In this document: piece by piece, positions 53,441 through 62,579 of the stretch
How positions within the stretch are numbered: the first letter of the stretch is position 1
Layout: each line of letters starts with the position of its first letter
Source: Plotosus lineatus
Lineage: Eukaryota; Chordata; Actinopteri; Siluriformes; Plotosidae
Length of the DNA stretch: 64,000 bases
Reading direction: 5' to 3'
NCBI GenBank assembly: GCA_024760905.1
Contig: CM045734.1
Coordinates: forward strand, 2,184,247 to 2,248,246
Translations under genes and position numbers: made by a program
Notes under the pieces: generated by a model
Database searches by the model: none
Told to the model about the DNA's origin: nothing
The model's input: the letters and a program-made list of their open reading frames with translations, nothing else

Positions 53441-55146
53441 AACAGAGGGCATATGATGACTTGTATGCTCGGTTGGACAGTAAAAAAGGAGAAAATGATC
53501 TATACAGGTTGGCACAGCAGAGAAATAGAGATGGGAAGGACGTGCAGCAAGTTAGAGTTATTATGGACAGAGAAGGAAATGTATTGACTGATGACAGAAG
53601 TGTGCTGGGAAGATGGAAAGAGTACTTTGAAGAGCTGATGAATGAGGAAAATCAGAGAGAAAAAAAGAGTAGAAGAGGTGACCGTTGAGGACCAGGAAGT
53701 AGCAAAGATTAGTAAGGGTGAAATGAGGAGGGCATTGAAGAGGATGAAGAATGGAAAGGCAGTTGGCCTTGATGACATACCGGTGGAGGTATGGAAGTGT
53801 CTAGGAGAGGTAGCAGTAGGTTTTCTGACAAGAATATTCAACAAGGTCTTAGAGAGTGAGAGGATGCCAGAGGAATGGAGAAGTGTGCTGGTGCCCATTT
53901 TTTAGAACAAAGGAGACATGCAGAGTTGTTGCAAATACAGAGGGATAAAGTTGATGGGCCATACGATGAAGTTATGGGAAAAAAATAGTTGGAGCTAGAC
54001 TAACACCAGAGGTAAGCATTTGTGAACAACAGTTTGGTTTCATGCCAAGAAAAAGCACCACAGATGCAGTGTTTGCCTTGAGGATGTTAATAGAGAAGTA
54101 CAGAGAAGGTCAAACGGAGCTGCATTGTGCCTTTGTGGATCTGGAGAAAGCATATGACACGGTACCGAGAGAGGAACTGTGGTATTGTATGAGGAAGTCT
54201 GGAGTGGCAGAGAAGTATGTTAGAGTGGTGCAGTACATGTATGAGAGATGTAAGACAGTGGTGAGGTGTGCTGTCGGTGTGACAGAAGAGTTCAAGGTGG
54301 AGGTGGGACTGCATCAAGGGTCAGCTCTGACCCCGTTCTTGTTTGCTATGGTGATGTATAGGCTGACAGACGAGGTTAGACAAGATTCCCCATGGACTTT
54401 GATGTTTGCAGATGACATTGTGATCTGTAGTGAGAGCAAAGAACAAGTGCAGGAAAATCTAGAGAGGTGGAGGTATGCCCTGGAAAGGAGGGGAATGAAG
54501 ATTAGCCTCAGTAAGACAGAATACATGTGCATGAATGACAAGGACCCAAGAGGAACGGTGAGGTTACAGGGAGCAGAGATAAGAAAAGTGGAGGATTTTA
54601 AGTACTTAGGCTCAACAATCCAGAGCAATGGAGAGTGTGGAAAAGAAGCATGTGCAGGCAGGTTAGAATGGTTGGAGAAAAGTGTCTGAAGTGATGTGTG
54701 ATAGGAGGGTATCGGCAAGAATGAAAGGAAAATTGTACAAGAAGGTGTTGAGGCCATCGATGTTGTATGGTTTAGTGGCCCTGGGGAAAAGACAGGAGGC
54801 AGATCTGGAGGCAGCAGAGATGAAAATGTTGAGGTTCTCTTTGGGAGTAACGAGGATGGATAGGATTAGGAATGAGCACATCAGAGGGACAGCACATATA
54901 AGACGTTTTGGAGACAAAGTTAGATAGGTTACATTGAGATGGTTTGGACATGTACAGACGAGGGATAGTGAGTATATTGGTAGTAGGATGCTGAGGTAGG
55001 AACTACCAGGCAGAAGGCCTAGAGGAAGACCAAAGAGATGATTCATGAATGTGGTGAAGCAGGACATTAATGTAGCTGGTATAAGAGAAGAAGATGCAAA
55101 GGATAGGGTGAGATGGAGGCAGATGATACGCTGTGGCGACCACTGA
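53441..55146 (+). pseudogene. RTE reverse transcriptase
   Basis: Frames 53642-53905 (MRRALKRMKNGKAVGLDDIP), 54042-54689 (MPRKSTTDAVFALRML, CAFVDLEKAYDTVPREEL, ALTPFLFAMVMYRL, then FADD near 54403-54414) and 54682-54927 (SLGVTRMDRIRNEHIRG). At least four frameshifts or stops separate them. The catalytic aspartates are intact. Confidence 0.9.
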
Positions 55147-55574
55147 AGGGAAAAGCCGAAAGGAAAAGATGAGAATCGTATGGTCGGTGTGGTGGTAGTG
55201 AATGGGCCCGGTCCTAACTGAATGCCTCTTTTAAGTCATGGTATTCTTTCGGGACGCCAGACAAATCCCAAGCTCGACTGAGGTTTGTGAAACTCGGGGG
55301 AGTACGGCTGCGTATGCTGAGCATGTGGAGGCGCCGGGCGGGTGGGAAGACGGGGCAAAACCACTCTTCCTCGAATCTTTCTCTCTCTTCGCCTGTTGTC
55401 CATCCTCGTAGCCAAGGAGATCAGATCCTCAAGCACAGCTGTCTCATCTCATGCCACTCGCTCATCCTTCAGTCTCTAATTCAACCCCTGCAAGAAGGCC
55501 CCCCAGAGCGCAGGGTTGTTCCAGCTGCTCTCTACGGCAAGGATCCAGAATCTGATAGCATATTCGGACACTGA

Positions 55575-56140
55575 CTACGAGACTTGTTGGATCCAACACA
55601 GCTGGCTGCTCGCCTCCTCCCCTTTCGCCGGATGATCAAAGACTCTCTTCATCTCCAGCACGAACCGATCGTAGTGTGAGAATAACTCTGGGGTATGGGT
55701 GGCGACTGCTCGCGCCCAGGACGAGGCTTGATCTGTGAGCAGGCTCATCACAAACGCGGTCTTGACTTGGTTGGTGGTGTACATGAGCGGCTGCTGACTG
55801 AAGACCAGCAAGCACTGGTGGAGGAACTGAGCACGTGTGCTGATTGTGCCTGAATACCTTGCTGGCGTGGGAATGAGCAGGTCTCGGTGCATGATGAACA
55901 ATGCTGGCGATGCTGCCGGTGCGGAGAGTGAAGGGTTGGTGGGCGGGGTCATGGTGGTGACTTGGGTGGCGATGCCATCCATCCTTCTGCCGAGCTGCAC
56001 CATGCCATGCTGGTGGTTAGTCTCTGGAGGCTGTCCACAATTTGGTGCAGAGTGGAGTCATGCTGTCCCAACAGAAGTCCTTGGTCAGACAATGCCTCCA
56101 GGAGTTGGGTGGTCTCCGCTTGGTCTATTTTTTAGGCTAG
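55575..56140 (-). pseudogene. Gag of sushi-like Gypsy
   Basis: On the reverse strand the gag should start near 56125, where the expected ATG reads ATA (ATAGACCAAGCGGAGACC). Residues QAETTQLLEALSDQGLLLGQ and STLHQIVDSLQRL follow, then a frame break and the 142-codon frame MVQLGRRMDGIATQVTTMTP, RDLLIPTPARYSGTIST and VKTAFVMSLLTDQASSWARA, a capsid-like region. Fish and mammalian RTL/PEG10-type genes derive from this gag lineage. The zinc knuckle and protease would lie at 55189-55575 but are degraded. Confidence 0.82.
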
Positions 56141-56147
56141 AAGATTA

Positions 56148-56482
56148 TGTGACACCAGGAACATTCAGTCGGCCCAAAAAATGCAGGTGACTGAGAATGA
56201 TGAAATGGATGAGGTTTATTGTTCACAGGAAAGACACTAGTATATGGGAAAATCTTGGTCACCGTAGAGATGAGGGGAAAACACTAAAACCAAAAAACTA
56301 AGGGAAACTTCAGAGCAGGAACTGGTCAAGCACAGAGCTGGGAACCAGGAACCAGCGCAATCATGGGGAACCCAAAGAGGGACAATGTTCTAGTGCTGGG
56401 AGGAGTGTGCTGCTCGTCTTTATAGCCCGGTAATGGCTGAGTGGAATCAGGTGTGTGCTCTAGACTCTGCCCACGTGTGACA
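56148..56482 (-). repeat. 5' LTR of sushi-like Gypsy
   Basis: Read on the reverse strand the 335-bp LTR begins TGTCACACGTGGGCAGAG and ends CTGGTGTCACA. It holds a TATA box in GGGCTATAAAGACGAGCAGC and a polyadenylation signal AATAAACC about 75 bp before its end. The element's 3' LTR is missing, so identity cannot be used to date it. Confidence 0.78.
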
Positions 56483-56574
56483 GCAACACCCCTCTTCAGT
56501 GCCTGTAGTGCATAAAGAGAGAGAGAATGTTAAAAGCCACCAAAATCAGAGTCTCTCCCAACACAGACCATAAC
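56483..56574. other. Unassigned spacer between LTR and LINE
   Basis: About 90 bp with a short GAGAGA run. It matches neither element clearly and may be filler from the deletion that removed parts of both. Confidence 0.4.
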
Positions 56575-57814
56575 AGTGGGACTGGAGGGTGTGTTCCAAT
56601 TATTGTGGAATCATACTCCTTAGCCTTCCCATGAACGTCTTTGCAGGGAACTAGAGAAGAGGATTCGACTGATAGTTGAACCTCATATTCAGCAGGAACA
56701 ATGTGGGTTTTTGTCTTGTCCGTGGCACTGTTGACCAATTCTATAAGGTCTACAGGATTCTGGAGGGGGCATGGGATTCGCCCAATCTGTCCACATGTGT
56801 TTGTGGATTGGAGAAGTCTTTCGACCGTGTCCTTCAGGTTATCTTTTGGGGCGTGCTCCAGGAGTATGGCATTACAGACCCATTGCGACAGGCCAATCGG
56901 TCACTGTATCAAAAGTGTTTGGTCTGCATTGGTAACAACAGGTCAAATTTGTTTTCGGTGAGTGTTGGAGTCCACCAGGGCTGTCCTTTGTCACTTATTC
57001 TGTTCGGAATTTTTTGGGGCGAATCTCTAGGTGCAGCTGAGGCATTGAGGAGTTCTGGTTTTGGTTGCCATAAGATCTCCTCTCAGCTTTTTTGCAGATG
57101 ATGTCCTTTTGGCTTTATCAAGCTAGAACCGCCAGCTCTCATCGGAGTGATTCACAGTCGAGTGCAAAGCTGCCAGGATGAGAATCAGCACCTCCACGTC
57201 TGAGGCCATGGTTTTCAGTCAGAAAAGGAATGAGATGGAGCAGGAGATCGACAGGTGGATTGCTGCAGCCTTTGATGTAAAGTGGAGCCTGTACCATTCC
57301 TCCATGATGAAGATGGAGGTGAGCCGCAAAGCAAAGCTCTCACTTTACTAGTCATTCTACATTCCAACCCTCACTGATGATCACGAGTTTTGGGTAGTGA
57401 CTGACAGAACAAGATCACAGATACAAGCAGCTGAAATGAGCTTCCTTCGCCGGGTGGCGGGACTCTCCCTTAGAGATAAGGTGAAAAGCTCAGCCATCCA
57501 GGGAGAGCTTGGAGAAGAACTGTTGCTCCTCCATATTGAGAGGGGTCAGTTGAGGTGACTTGGGCATCTGGTTAGAGTGTCCCCTAAATGCCTCCCTGGT
57601 GTAATGCTTCGGGCATGTCCACCCGGGAGGAGACCTTGGGGTCGACCAAGAACACACTGGAGGGATTATGTCTCTCGGCTGTTCTGGGATCACATCGGTG
57701 TCCCCCCGGAAGAGCTGGAGGAAGTGGCTTGGGAGAAAGATGCCTTGGACCTCGTTGTTAGGCTGCTGTCCCTGTGACCCAACCCCGGATTAAGTGGCTG
57801 AAGATGAAGAGTAA

Positions 57815-57815
<1 letters not shown>
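56575..57815 (+). mobile_element. Rex1/L2-like LINE, 3' part
   Basis: RT from the NYxGIxLLSLP region to the C-terminus and 3' end (GACCCAACCCCGGATTAAGT, GGCTGAAGATGAAGAG). It is probably the continuation of 48563-49690, with about 130 codons between them missing. Confidence 0.82.
56590..57777 (+). pseudogene. RT and C-terminus of Rex1/L2-like LINE
   Basis: The frame 56676-57101 has VYRILEGAWDSPNLSTCVC, EKSFDRVLQVIFWGVLQEYG and GVHQGCPLSLILFG. The catalytic FADD follows out of frame near 57090. Later pieces read SFLRRVAGLSLRDKVKSS and, at 57577-57777, GRRPWGRPRTHWRDYVSRLF and GVPPEELEEVAWEKDALDLV to the stop. At least four breaks are visible. Confidence 0.87.
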
Positions 57816-57926
<111 letters not shown>

Positions 57927-58035
57927 TCAGAAAGAATAAATGCTGTTTTCAGTGTAAAAGTGTGAAATGCAATAATGTGCATGTCAGTGTGGAATGTTCA
58001 TATCTCTGCTGTTGAAGTGTGAACAGAAGACTAAT

Positions 58036-58322
58036 CATTTCTTCTTCTCCTTTCAGCTTTTCCCCTTTTTCAAGGGTCACCACAGAGAATTATCTGATTC
58101 GCATGATTGATTTGGCATAGGTTTTTTCATCAGCTGCCCTTACTGACACAATCCCTTGCTGAAGGATTGTGTCAGGAAGGGCAGCCGATGAAAAAAACCT
58201 ATCAGAGTAGCTGCATAGCTACTCTTTACGAAAGTCAGCAATAGTGCTTTAACATGAACTTCTCACCATAGACTGTGAGAGACATGGCCGGCCTTTGATA
58301 ACCCAGTTAGCTGCACTGGGAG
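58036..58322 (-). mobile_element. RTE-tailed SINE with internal inverted duplication
   Basis: The reverse strand has the body from CCCAGTGCAGCTAACTGGG down to a tail (GAAAAGGAGAAGAAG). In the RTE-leader block an inverted copy of ~38 bp (58117-58154 versus 58164-58202) forms a hairpin with a 9-base loop. The head is missing. Confidence 0.88.
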
Positions 58323-58813
58323 AAGTCTAGTGATTTAAACAATGTAAAATGTGCTGGATACCTGAGTAATTCTGCACTTTATTTCTGAGGTCGGTGAGGT
58401 CAGAACAGGAGATTTGTTTAATGAATGTATAGTAAATAGAGTCACTGTTAACACCTGGGAAATGCTGAGTGGGTATACAGCAAACAACCTAACATCATCG
58501 TTCATCAAAGTGCTCCATCTGTCTCCAATATCGTGTCAGTGAGTCAGCGAAAGGCTGACAAAGGTCCTTCACTCCAGCATTGACTAACAGTACGAAGGTG
58601 AAGAACAGAACAGTGTTTAACCTCTTGCCTTCACATTTATGCTGTAATCAAACCAAGTGCTTGTTTCATCTCACAAAACATTTGTTCTCAACTAAAGTAA
58701 ATTAAAGCTGCTGTCAGACTGGAGACTAACAATTAGAGCCATAACACATAAAAAAATTAAATATTCATAAATTAAAAAAAAAGTTCAAGAAAAGTCACAA
58801 ACTGCAATTCTCC

Positions 58814-58884
<71 letters not shown>

Positions 58885-59153
58885 TTAAAGGCAATTTGGG
58901 ACAGCTGATTAATCTAACGTGCATTTCTTTGGAAAGGGTGGCAGTCGTGTTATCAGTTGTTTACTTTGTGATATTTTGGTGACCGACACATTATGGATGA
59001 AAAAATGTGTTGCAGTGAAAGTGAATTTTTTTCCCCATATTCTTATTTTAAAATCACTCACAATAAACACTTACATACATTTTGTGGACACACACCACAT
59101 TTATTTTTAATCATTCTATATCTACAAGTTCAAGTACTAGAACCATTTGATAC
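58323..59153. other. No gene; (CA)n at 58818-58881
   Basis: Unique-looking DNA lying downstream of the TRAPPC6-like remnant on its strand; it may include that gene's former 3' region. The (CA) array has about 32 units. Confidence 0.5.
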
Positions 59154-59349
59154 TCACATGATCGCATTGATGGCACCTAAGCAGTCACAACACTCTCCAG
59201 TCTCAGAGTGGACAATGCTCTTGTAATTAATGCACATGTTCAGGCCAAATACAAAACAATAATAATACAGAAGTGTATAATTCACCACAAGGGTTCTGGG
59301 AAATTTTCCTCTCTCGTGTTAAAGACAAAGAGATGTGTGGTTGCCTTAC

Positions 59350-59434
59350 ATTCATGGATACTTCATGCTGCTTTTTTTCTGCAAGAAACCTGAGGGGACA
59401 GTGCACACTTGTTGCCCTGATGGACGTATGTTCC
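59350..59434 (-). other. Exon C of TRAPPC6-like remnant
   Basis: Acceptor CTGCAG before 59434 and donor AAT|GTAAGG after 59350. GTYVHQGNK aligns with the family's GTYV-Q-NK start of this exon, but later codons have drifted into AAAAAAA-rich sequence and a stop. Confidence 0.75.
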
Positions 59435-59514
59435 CTGCAGATCCATGCAAATCACACTGAGGTTAAACTCTTTAAAAACCATCACGTGTACAGAAATCAG
59501 GCAAAAGGTCAGAC

Positions 59515-59631
59515 CTGGCGGTTGGTCCTCAGATTATCAATCTGTTTTCTGAAGGTCCTGCTCCAGAAGTCTTTGCAGAGGAACTCCATCATGTCCAGGT
59601 CATCTTTGAAGTTTAAAGAGCTTTTGTGAAC
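59515..59631 (-). other. Exon B of TRAPPC6-like remnant
   Basis: Best preserved exon, 117 bp. Acceptor TATATAG at 59632 upward, preceded by a pyrimidine-rich stretch; donor CAG|GTCTGA at 59514 downward. CKDFW and QIDNLRTN are family-typical words of TRAPPC6 proteins. Confidence 0.88.
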
Positions 59632-59945
59632 CTATATAACAAAGACTAACAAAATAATAATGAAAGTTTATCTTCAGATAATTCAAATCTCAGACAGAAA
59701 GCAGCACCAGCCGCTGTCTCATGATCACAAGAGTATTTATTTAATATAAACCAACCCTGACGCCACATGCCGGACACAGTACACATTGAAGGACTTTTTA
59801 ATGTGAAACATACAGATGTGATTTGGTTTTACCTTTTGATTAGTCCCTGTTCCACTCTGAAGCCTTTTCCCCCGAACACAGAACACAGACACATGATACT
59901 CTCTGCTTCAAATAAATAAATAACGACTTAAAAAAGCAAGGTAGT

Positions 59946-60164
59946 GGGGCTGGTGGTGTAGTGGTTAGGGTGCTGCACTCATGATCGGGAGGTTGTGTGT
60001 TAAAATCCCAGTTAGACCCCCATGTGCTAAGACATCTGGGCAAGATCTCAACCACAAGTGTGCCTCTGTTCACCCAGCAGTATAAATGGGTACCAGTAAA
60101 ATATACAGGGAAGGTAACCTGCGATGGACTAGCGTCCCATCCAGGAGGAGTTGTACTCCTAGTC
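59946..60164 (+). mobile_element. tRNA-derived SINE, first part
   Basis: The head GGGGCTGGTGGTGTAGTGGT with a degenerate B box (GTTAAAATCCC), then CCATGTGCTAAGACATCTGG and GTAACCTGCGATGGACTAGC. This is a different SINE family from the RTE-tailed one. It breaks at 60165 and resumes at 61322. Confidence 0.82.
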
Positions 60165-60435
60165 CTGTGGTTCTTAACCTGGGTTCGATCGAACCCTAGG
60201 GATTCGGTGAGTCAGTCTCAGGGGTTCGGTGGCGGTCAAGACAAACACCTGACTTATACTCATGATGACATGCCCCGCTTGGCCATCACTGGCGGCAGGT
60301 GATCACGCTACATTGCTTGGCCAATCTGTGCTGCAGGAAATTTGGTGTTGCGCAGTAGTCGAGCTGTGACTGTCAGGATGGTACGTCGTGTGATTTCTTT
60401 CTTAATGTTTTAATCCATACTGTGTTGAACAAAAA

Positions 60436-60528
60436 AGCAAGTGGTCAGACAAATATGTACAACATGGATTCACATATATAATGGAACGTGATGCTAGTCA
60501 GTGTCCTATTTGCATTATTTGCAAAGTA
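60436..60528 (+). pseudogene. hAT transposase BED-finger fragment
   Basis: 31 open codons read SKWSDKYVQHGFTYIME then RDASQCPICIICKV. The order W-x-Y-x-x-x-GF and CPICxxC is that of the N-terminus of ZBED5-type hAT transposases. It is cut off before the rest of the finger and the catalytic domain. Confidence 0.75.
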
Positions 60529-60540
60529 GGATCAACCCCC

Positions 60541-60590
60541 TGCTGACTGACATATACGTACATATATAGATAGATAGATAGATTGAGCTT
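60541..60590. repeat. (GATA)n and TA-rich tract
   Basis: Four to five GATA units at 60568-60587, contiguous with the reverse LINE tail. Confidence 0.85.
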
Positions 60591-60720
60591 TATTAATCTC
60601 ACAATGGAGAAATTCACTGTTACAGGCTCTTGAGGTACCATCAGTAGGGGGTGCAAAAATAGATACATATACATACATACACACATACATATATATTATA
60701 TAAGTAAATAAATAAATAGA
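60560..60720 (-). mobile_element. LINE-type 3' tail inside the hAT element
   Basis: On the reverse strand it reads GTGAATTTCTCCATTGTGAG, ATTAATAAAGCTCAAT and then ATCT units, like the 3' ends of fish Rex1-type LINEs with (ATCT) tails. Only the tail is present. Confidence 0.55.
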
Positions 60721-61321
60721 TACATAAATAGTATAAATTAATAAACAATAAAAGAAAAAAAGGGAACGACTTTACAGACTGGCCTATATTAAAGTGTACA
60801 TGTATCTGAGTGCAGAGTAGATGGGTTGATATGGTTCACAAGCAGTGGGGTAGATGTGGTTGATTAAAGTGCACTGGGTTTTTATTGCACATAACCGGTA
60901 TTTTCACAGACAGTGTGTATATAATATCAATAAATACATATTCAATGGTATAAATGCTTATAATAAGAATTAAACATTCACAAATAATGCATAAGATGTA
61001 AATAAAACATAAATACACACACACACACATACAGACGTGTGCACGCACACACAGATGAACGTGCACGCAGTCAGATGCGCACCTCACATAAAATTGTAAG
61101 TAGTTGTGATGGGGAGTTCATGCATTGTATTGGTTTTGTTCTTTAAACACAGTGATGTTAATGCACGGTTCATTTTGGTGTCCCAGTAAAAACATATACC
61201 TATGTCTTGAATTTGAAAAAAAAAAAAAAATCACATTTTATTTTTCAATAAAGAAGGGTTCGGTGAATAAGCATATGAAACTGGTGGGGTTCGATACCTC
61301 CAACAAGGTTAAGAACCACTG

Positions 61322-61415
61322 TTCCAGTTACTTCACGCTATGGAAACCGGGGATAAGCACCGGCTTGATGAGCCACTAGGCTTGGGTGTAAAAAGCCCAC
61401 TTTACTTTACTTTAC
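61322..61415 (+). mobile_element. tRNA-derived SINE, second part
   Basis: Continues the SINE at 59946: ACTTCACGCTATGGAAACCG, GGATAAGCACCGGCTTGATG and a tail of TTTAC repeats. The two halves read through once the hAT element is set aside. Confidence 0.82.
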
Positions 61416-61616
61416 TTTTCAAAGGAAATAAGAAATAACAGGGAACATACGCTGGACATTAAGTATTTCAACTGTTAGTGAAGTTATATATTAAAAAAAT
61501 GCAGCCGTGAGGGGTGCGCGAGCCAGTGTTCTCTATCATGCCGGTCCCAAGCCTGGCTAAAGGCAGAAGGTTGTGTCAGGAAGAGCATCCGGCGTAAAAC
61601 CTGCACCAGATCTGAG

Positions 61617-62579
61617 ATGCAAATCACAAATGATACCTCCATACCAGATTGGTCAAGGCCCGGGTTAACAACAACCGCCATCAATGCTGTTAACCAACAG
61701 GGTGCTGGTGGAAATTGGACTACTTTTGGTCGCAGAAGGCGAGGCAGAAGGCATGTCCGTAGGCAGAGAGAGAAGAGGAAAGGCATGAGTCTAGGACTGA
61801 GAGTAGGGACTTTGAATGGTTGAGTCATGACAGGAAAAGGTAGAGAGTTGGCTGACATGATGCAGAGGGGGAAGGTGGACATACTGTGTGTTCAGGAGAC
61901 CAGGTGGAAAGGTAGCAATGCTAGAAGCGTAGGAGCAGGGTTTAAGCTATTTTATCATGGTGTGGATGGGAAGAGAAATGGAGAAGGAGTCTTGAAGGAG
62001 GGATTTGTCAGGAATGTTCTAGAAGTGAAAAGAGTGTCAGACAGAGTGATGAGTCTCAAGTTAGAAATTGAAGGTGTGATGTTCAATGTTGTTAGTGCTT
62101 ATGCCCCACAGGCAGGATGTGAGCTAGAAGAGAAGGAGAGATTCTGGAGTGAGTTAGATGAAGTGATGTAGAATACCCCCAGAGGTGAAGGAGTGGTCAT
62201 TGGTGCAGACTTCAATGGAAATGTTGGTGCAGGCAACAGAGGGGACAGGGAAGTGATGGGCAGGTTTGGTATCCAGGACAAGAACACAGAAGGACAGCTA
62301 TTAATAAATTTAGCAAAAAGGATGGAAATGGCTGTGGTGAATACTTTCTTCGAGAAGAAACAGGAGCATAGAGTGACTTATAAAAGCGGAGGTAGGAGCA
62401 CACAGGTAGACTACATCTTGTGTAGGCGATGTAATTTGAAGGAAGTCAGTGACTGCAAAGTAGTATTGGATGAGAGTGTTGCCAAACAGCATAGGATGGT
62501 GGTGTGCAGGATGATGCTGATGGTGAGGAAGGTGAAAAAGGCAAAGGCAGAGCAGAAGACAAAGTGGTGGAAGCTGTAA
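61617..62579 (+). pseudogene. RTE endonuclease
   Basis: Frames 61617-61823 (leader and LRVGTLNG), 61827-62171 (GRELADMMQRGKVDILCV, VQETRWKG) and 62193-62579 (VVIGADFNGNVGAGN, QVDYILCRRCN, KQHRMVVCRM). The usual NGH of the catalytic loop reads NGN. Stops at 61824, 62169 and 62577 break it. Confidence 0.9.

Larger units (their letters stand above)
52055..55174 (+). mobile_element. RTE LINE copy, near full length, inside Gypsy
   Basis: Leader from AATGCAGTCATGAGGGG with CAGGAAGGGCATCCAGCG, endonuclease, linker, RT and the short 3' end (GGCGACCACTGAAGGGAAAA then GCCGAAAGGAAAAG). Imperfect 14-bp target duplications flank it and interrupt the Gypsy element. Confidence 0.93.
49691..56482 (-). mobile_element. 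Ty3/Gypsy element (sushi-like), reverse, split by LINE
   Basis: The 5' LTR (56148-56482), gag (55575-56140), then after an RTE insertion (52055-55174) the RT, RNase H and integrase down to 49691, where the integrase C-terminal module ([14 protein letters not shown]) is followed by Rex1/L2-like LINE sequence. No 3' LTR is present, so the end was lost. The RT and gag resemble the sushi/chromovirus-like Gypsy lineage of fish, by recalled similarity. Confidence 0.87.
59154..59873 (-). pseudogene. trappc6b: TRAPPC6-family gene remnant, four exons
   Basis: Four exon-like pieces occur in order on the reverse strand. Exon A ends at 59833 (GFRVEQGLIK, then a GT donor). Exon B is 59515-59631 (FKDDLDMMEFLCKDFW, FRKQIDNLRTNRQ). 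Exon C is 59350-59434 (GTYVHQGNKCALSPQ). Exon D is about 59154-59262 (NYKSIVHSETGECCDCLG to a stop at 59154-59156). The order and spacing match the TRAPPC6A/6B subunit of the TRAPP vesicle-tethering complex. Introns with AG/GT borders show it is not a retrocopy. Decay is visible: joining exons A and B gives RFTKAL and a stop, the FKDD frame being one base off, and exon C is 85 bp, not a multiple of three. Upstream exons are not found. Confidence 0.82.
60165..61321 (+). mobile_element. hAT DNA transposon remnant
   Basis: The ends match as inverted repeats: CTGTGGTTCTTAACCT (60165 onward) and AAGGTTAAGAACCACTG (to 61321). Flanking octamers TCCTAGTC and TTCCAGTT are compatible with a decayed 8-bp target duplication, and the flanks are two halves of one SINE. 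Inside is the start of a BED-finger transposase (60436-60528), interrupted by a LINE-type tail. Non-autonomous. Confidence 0.85.
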
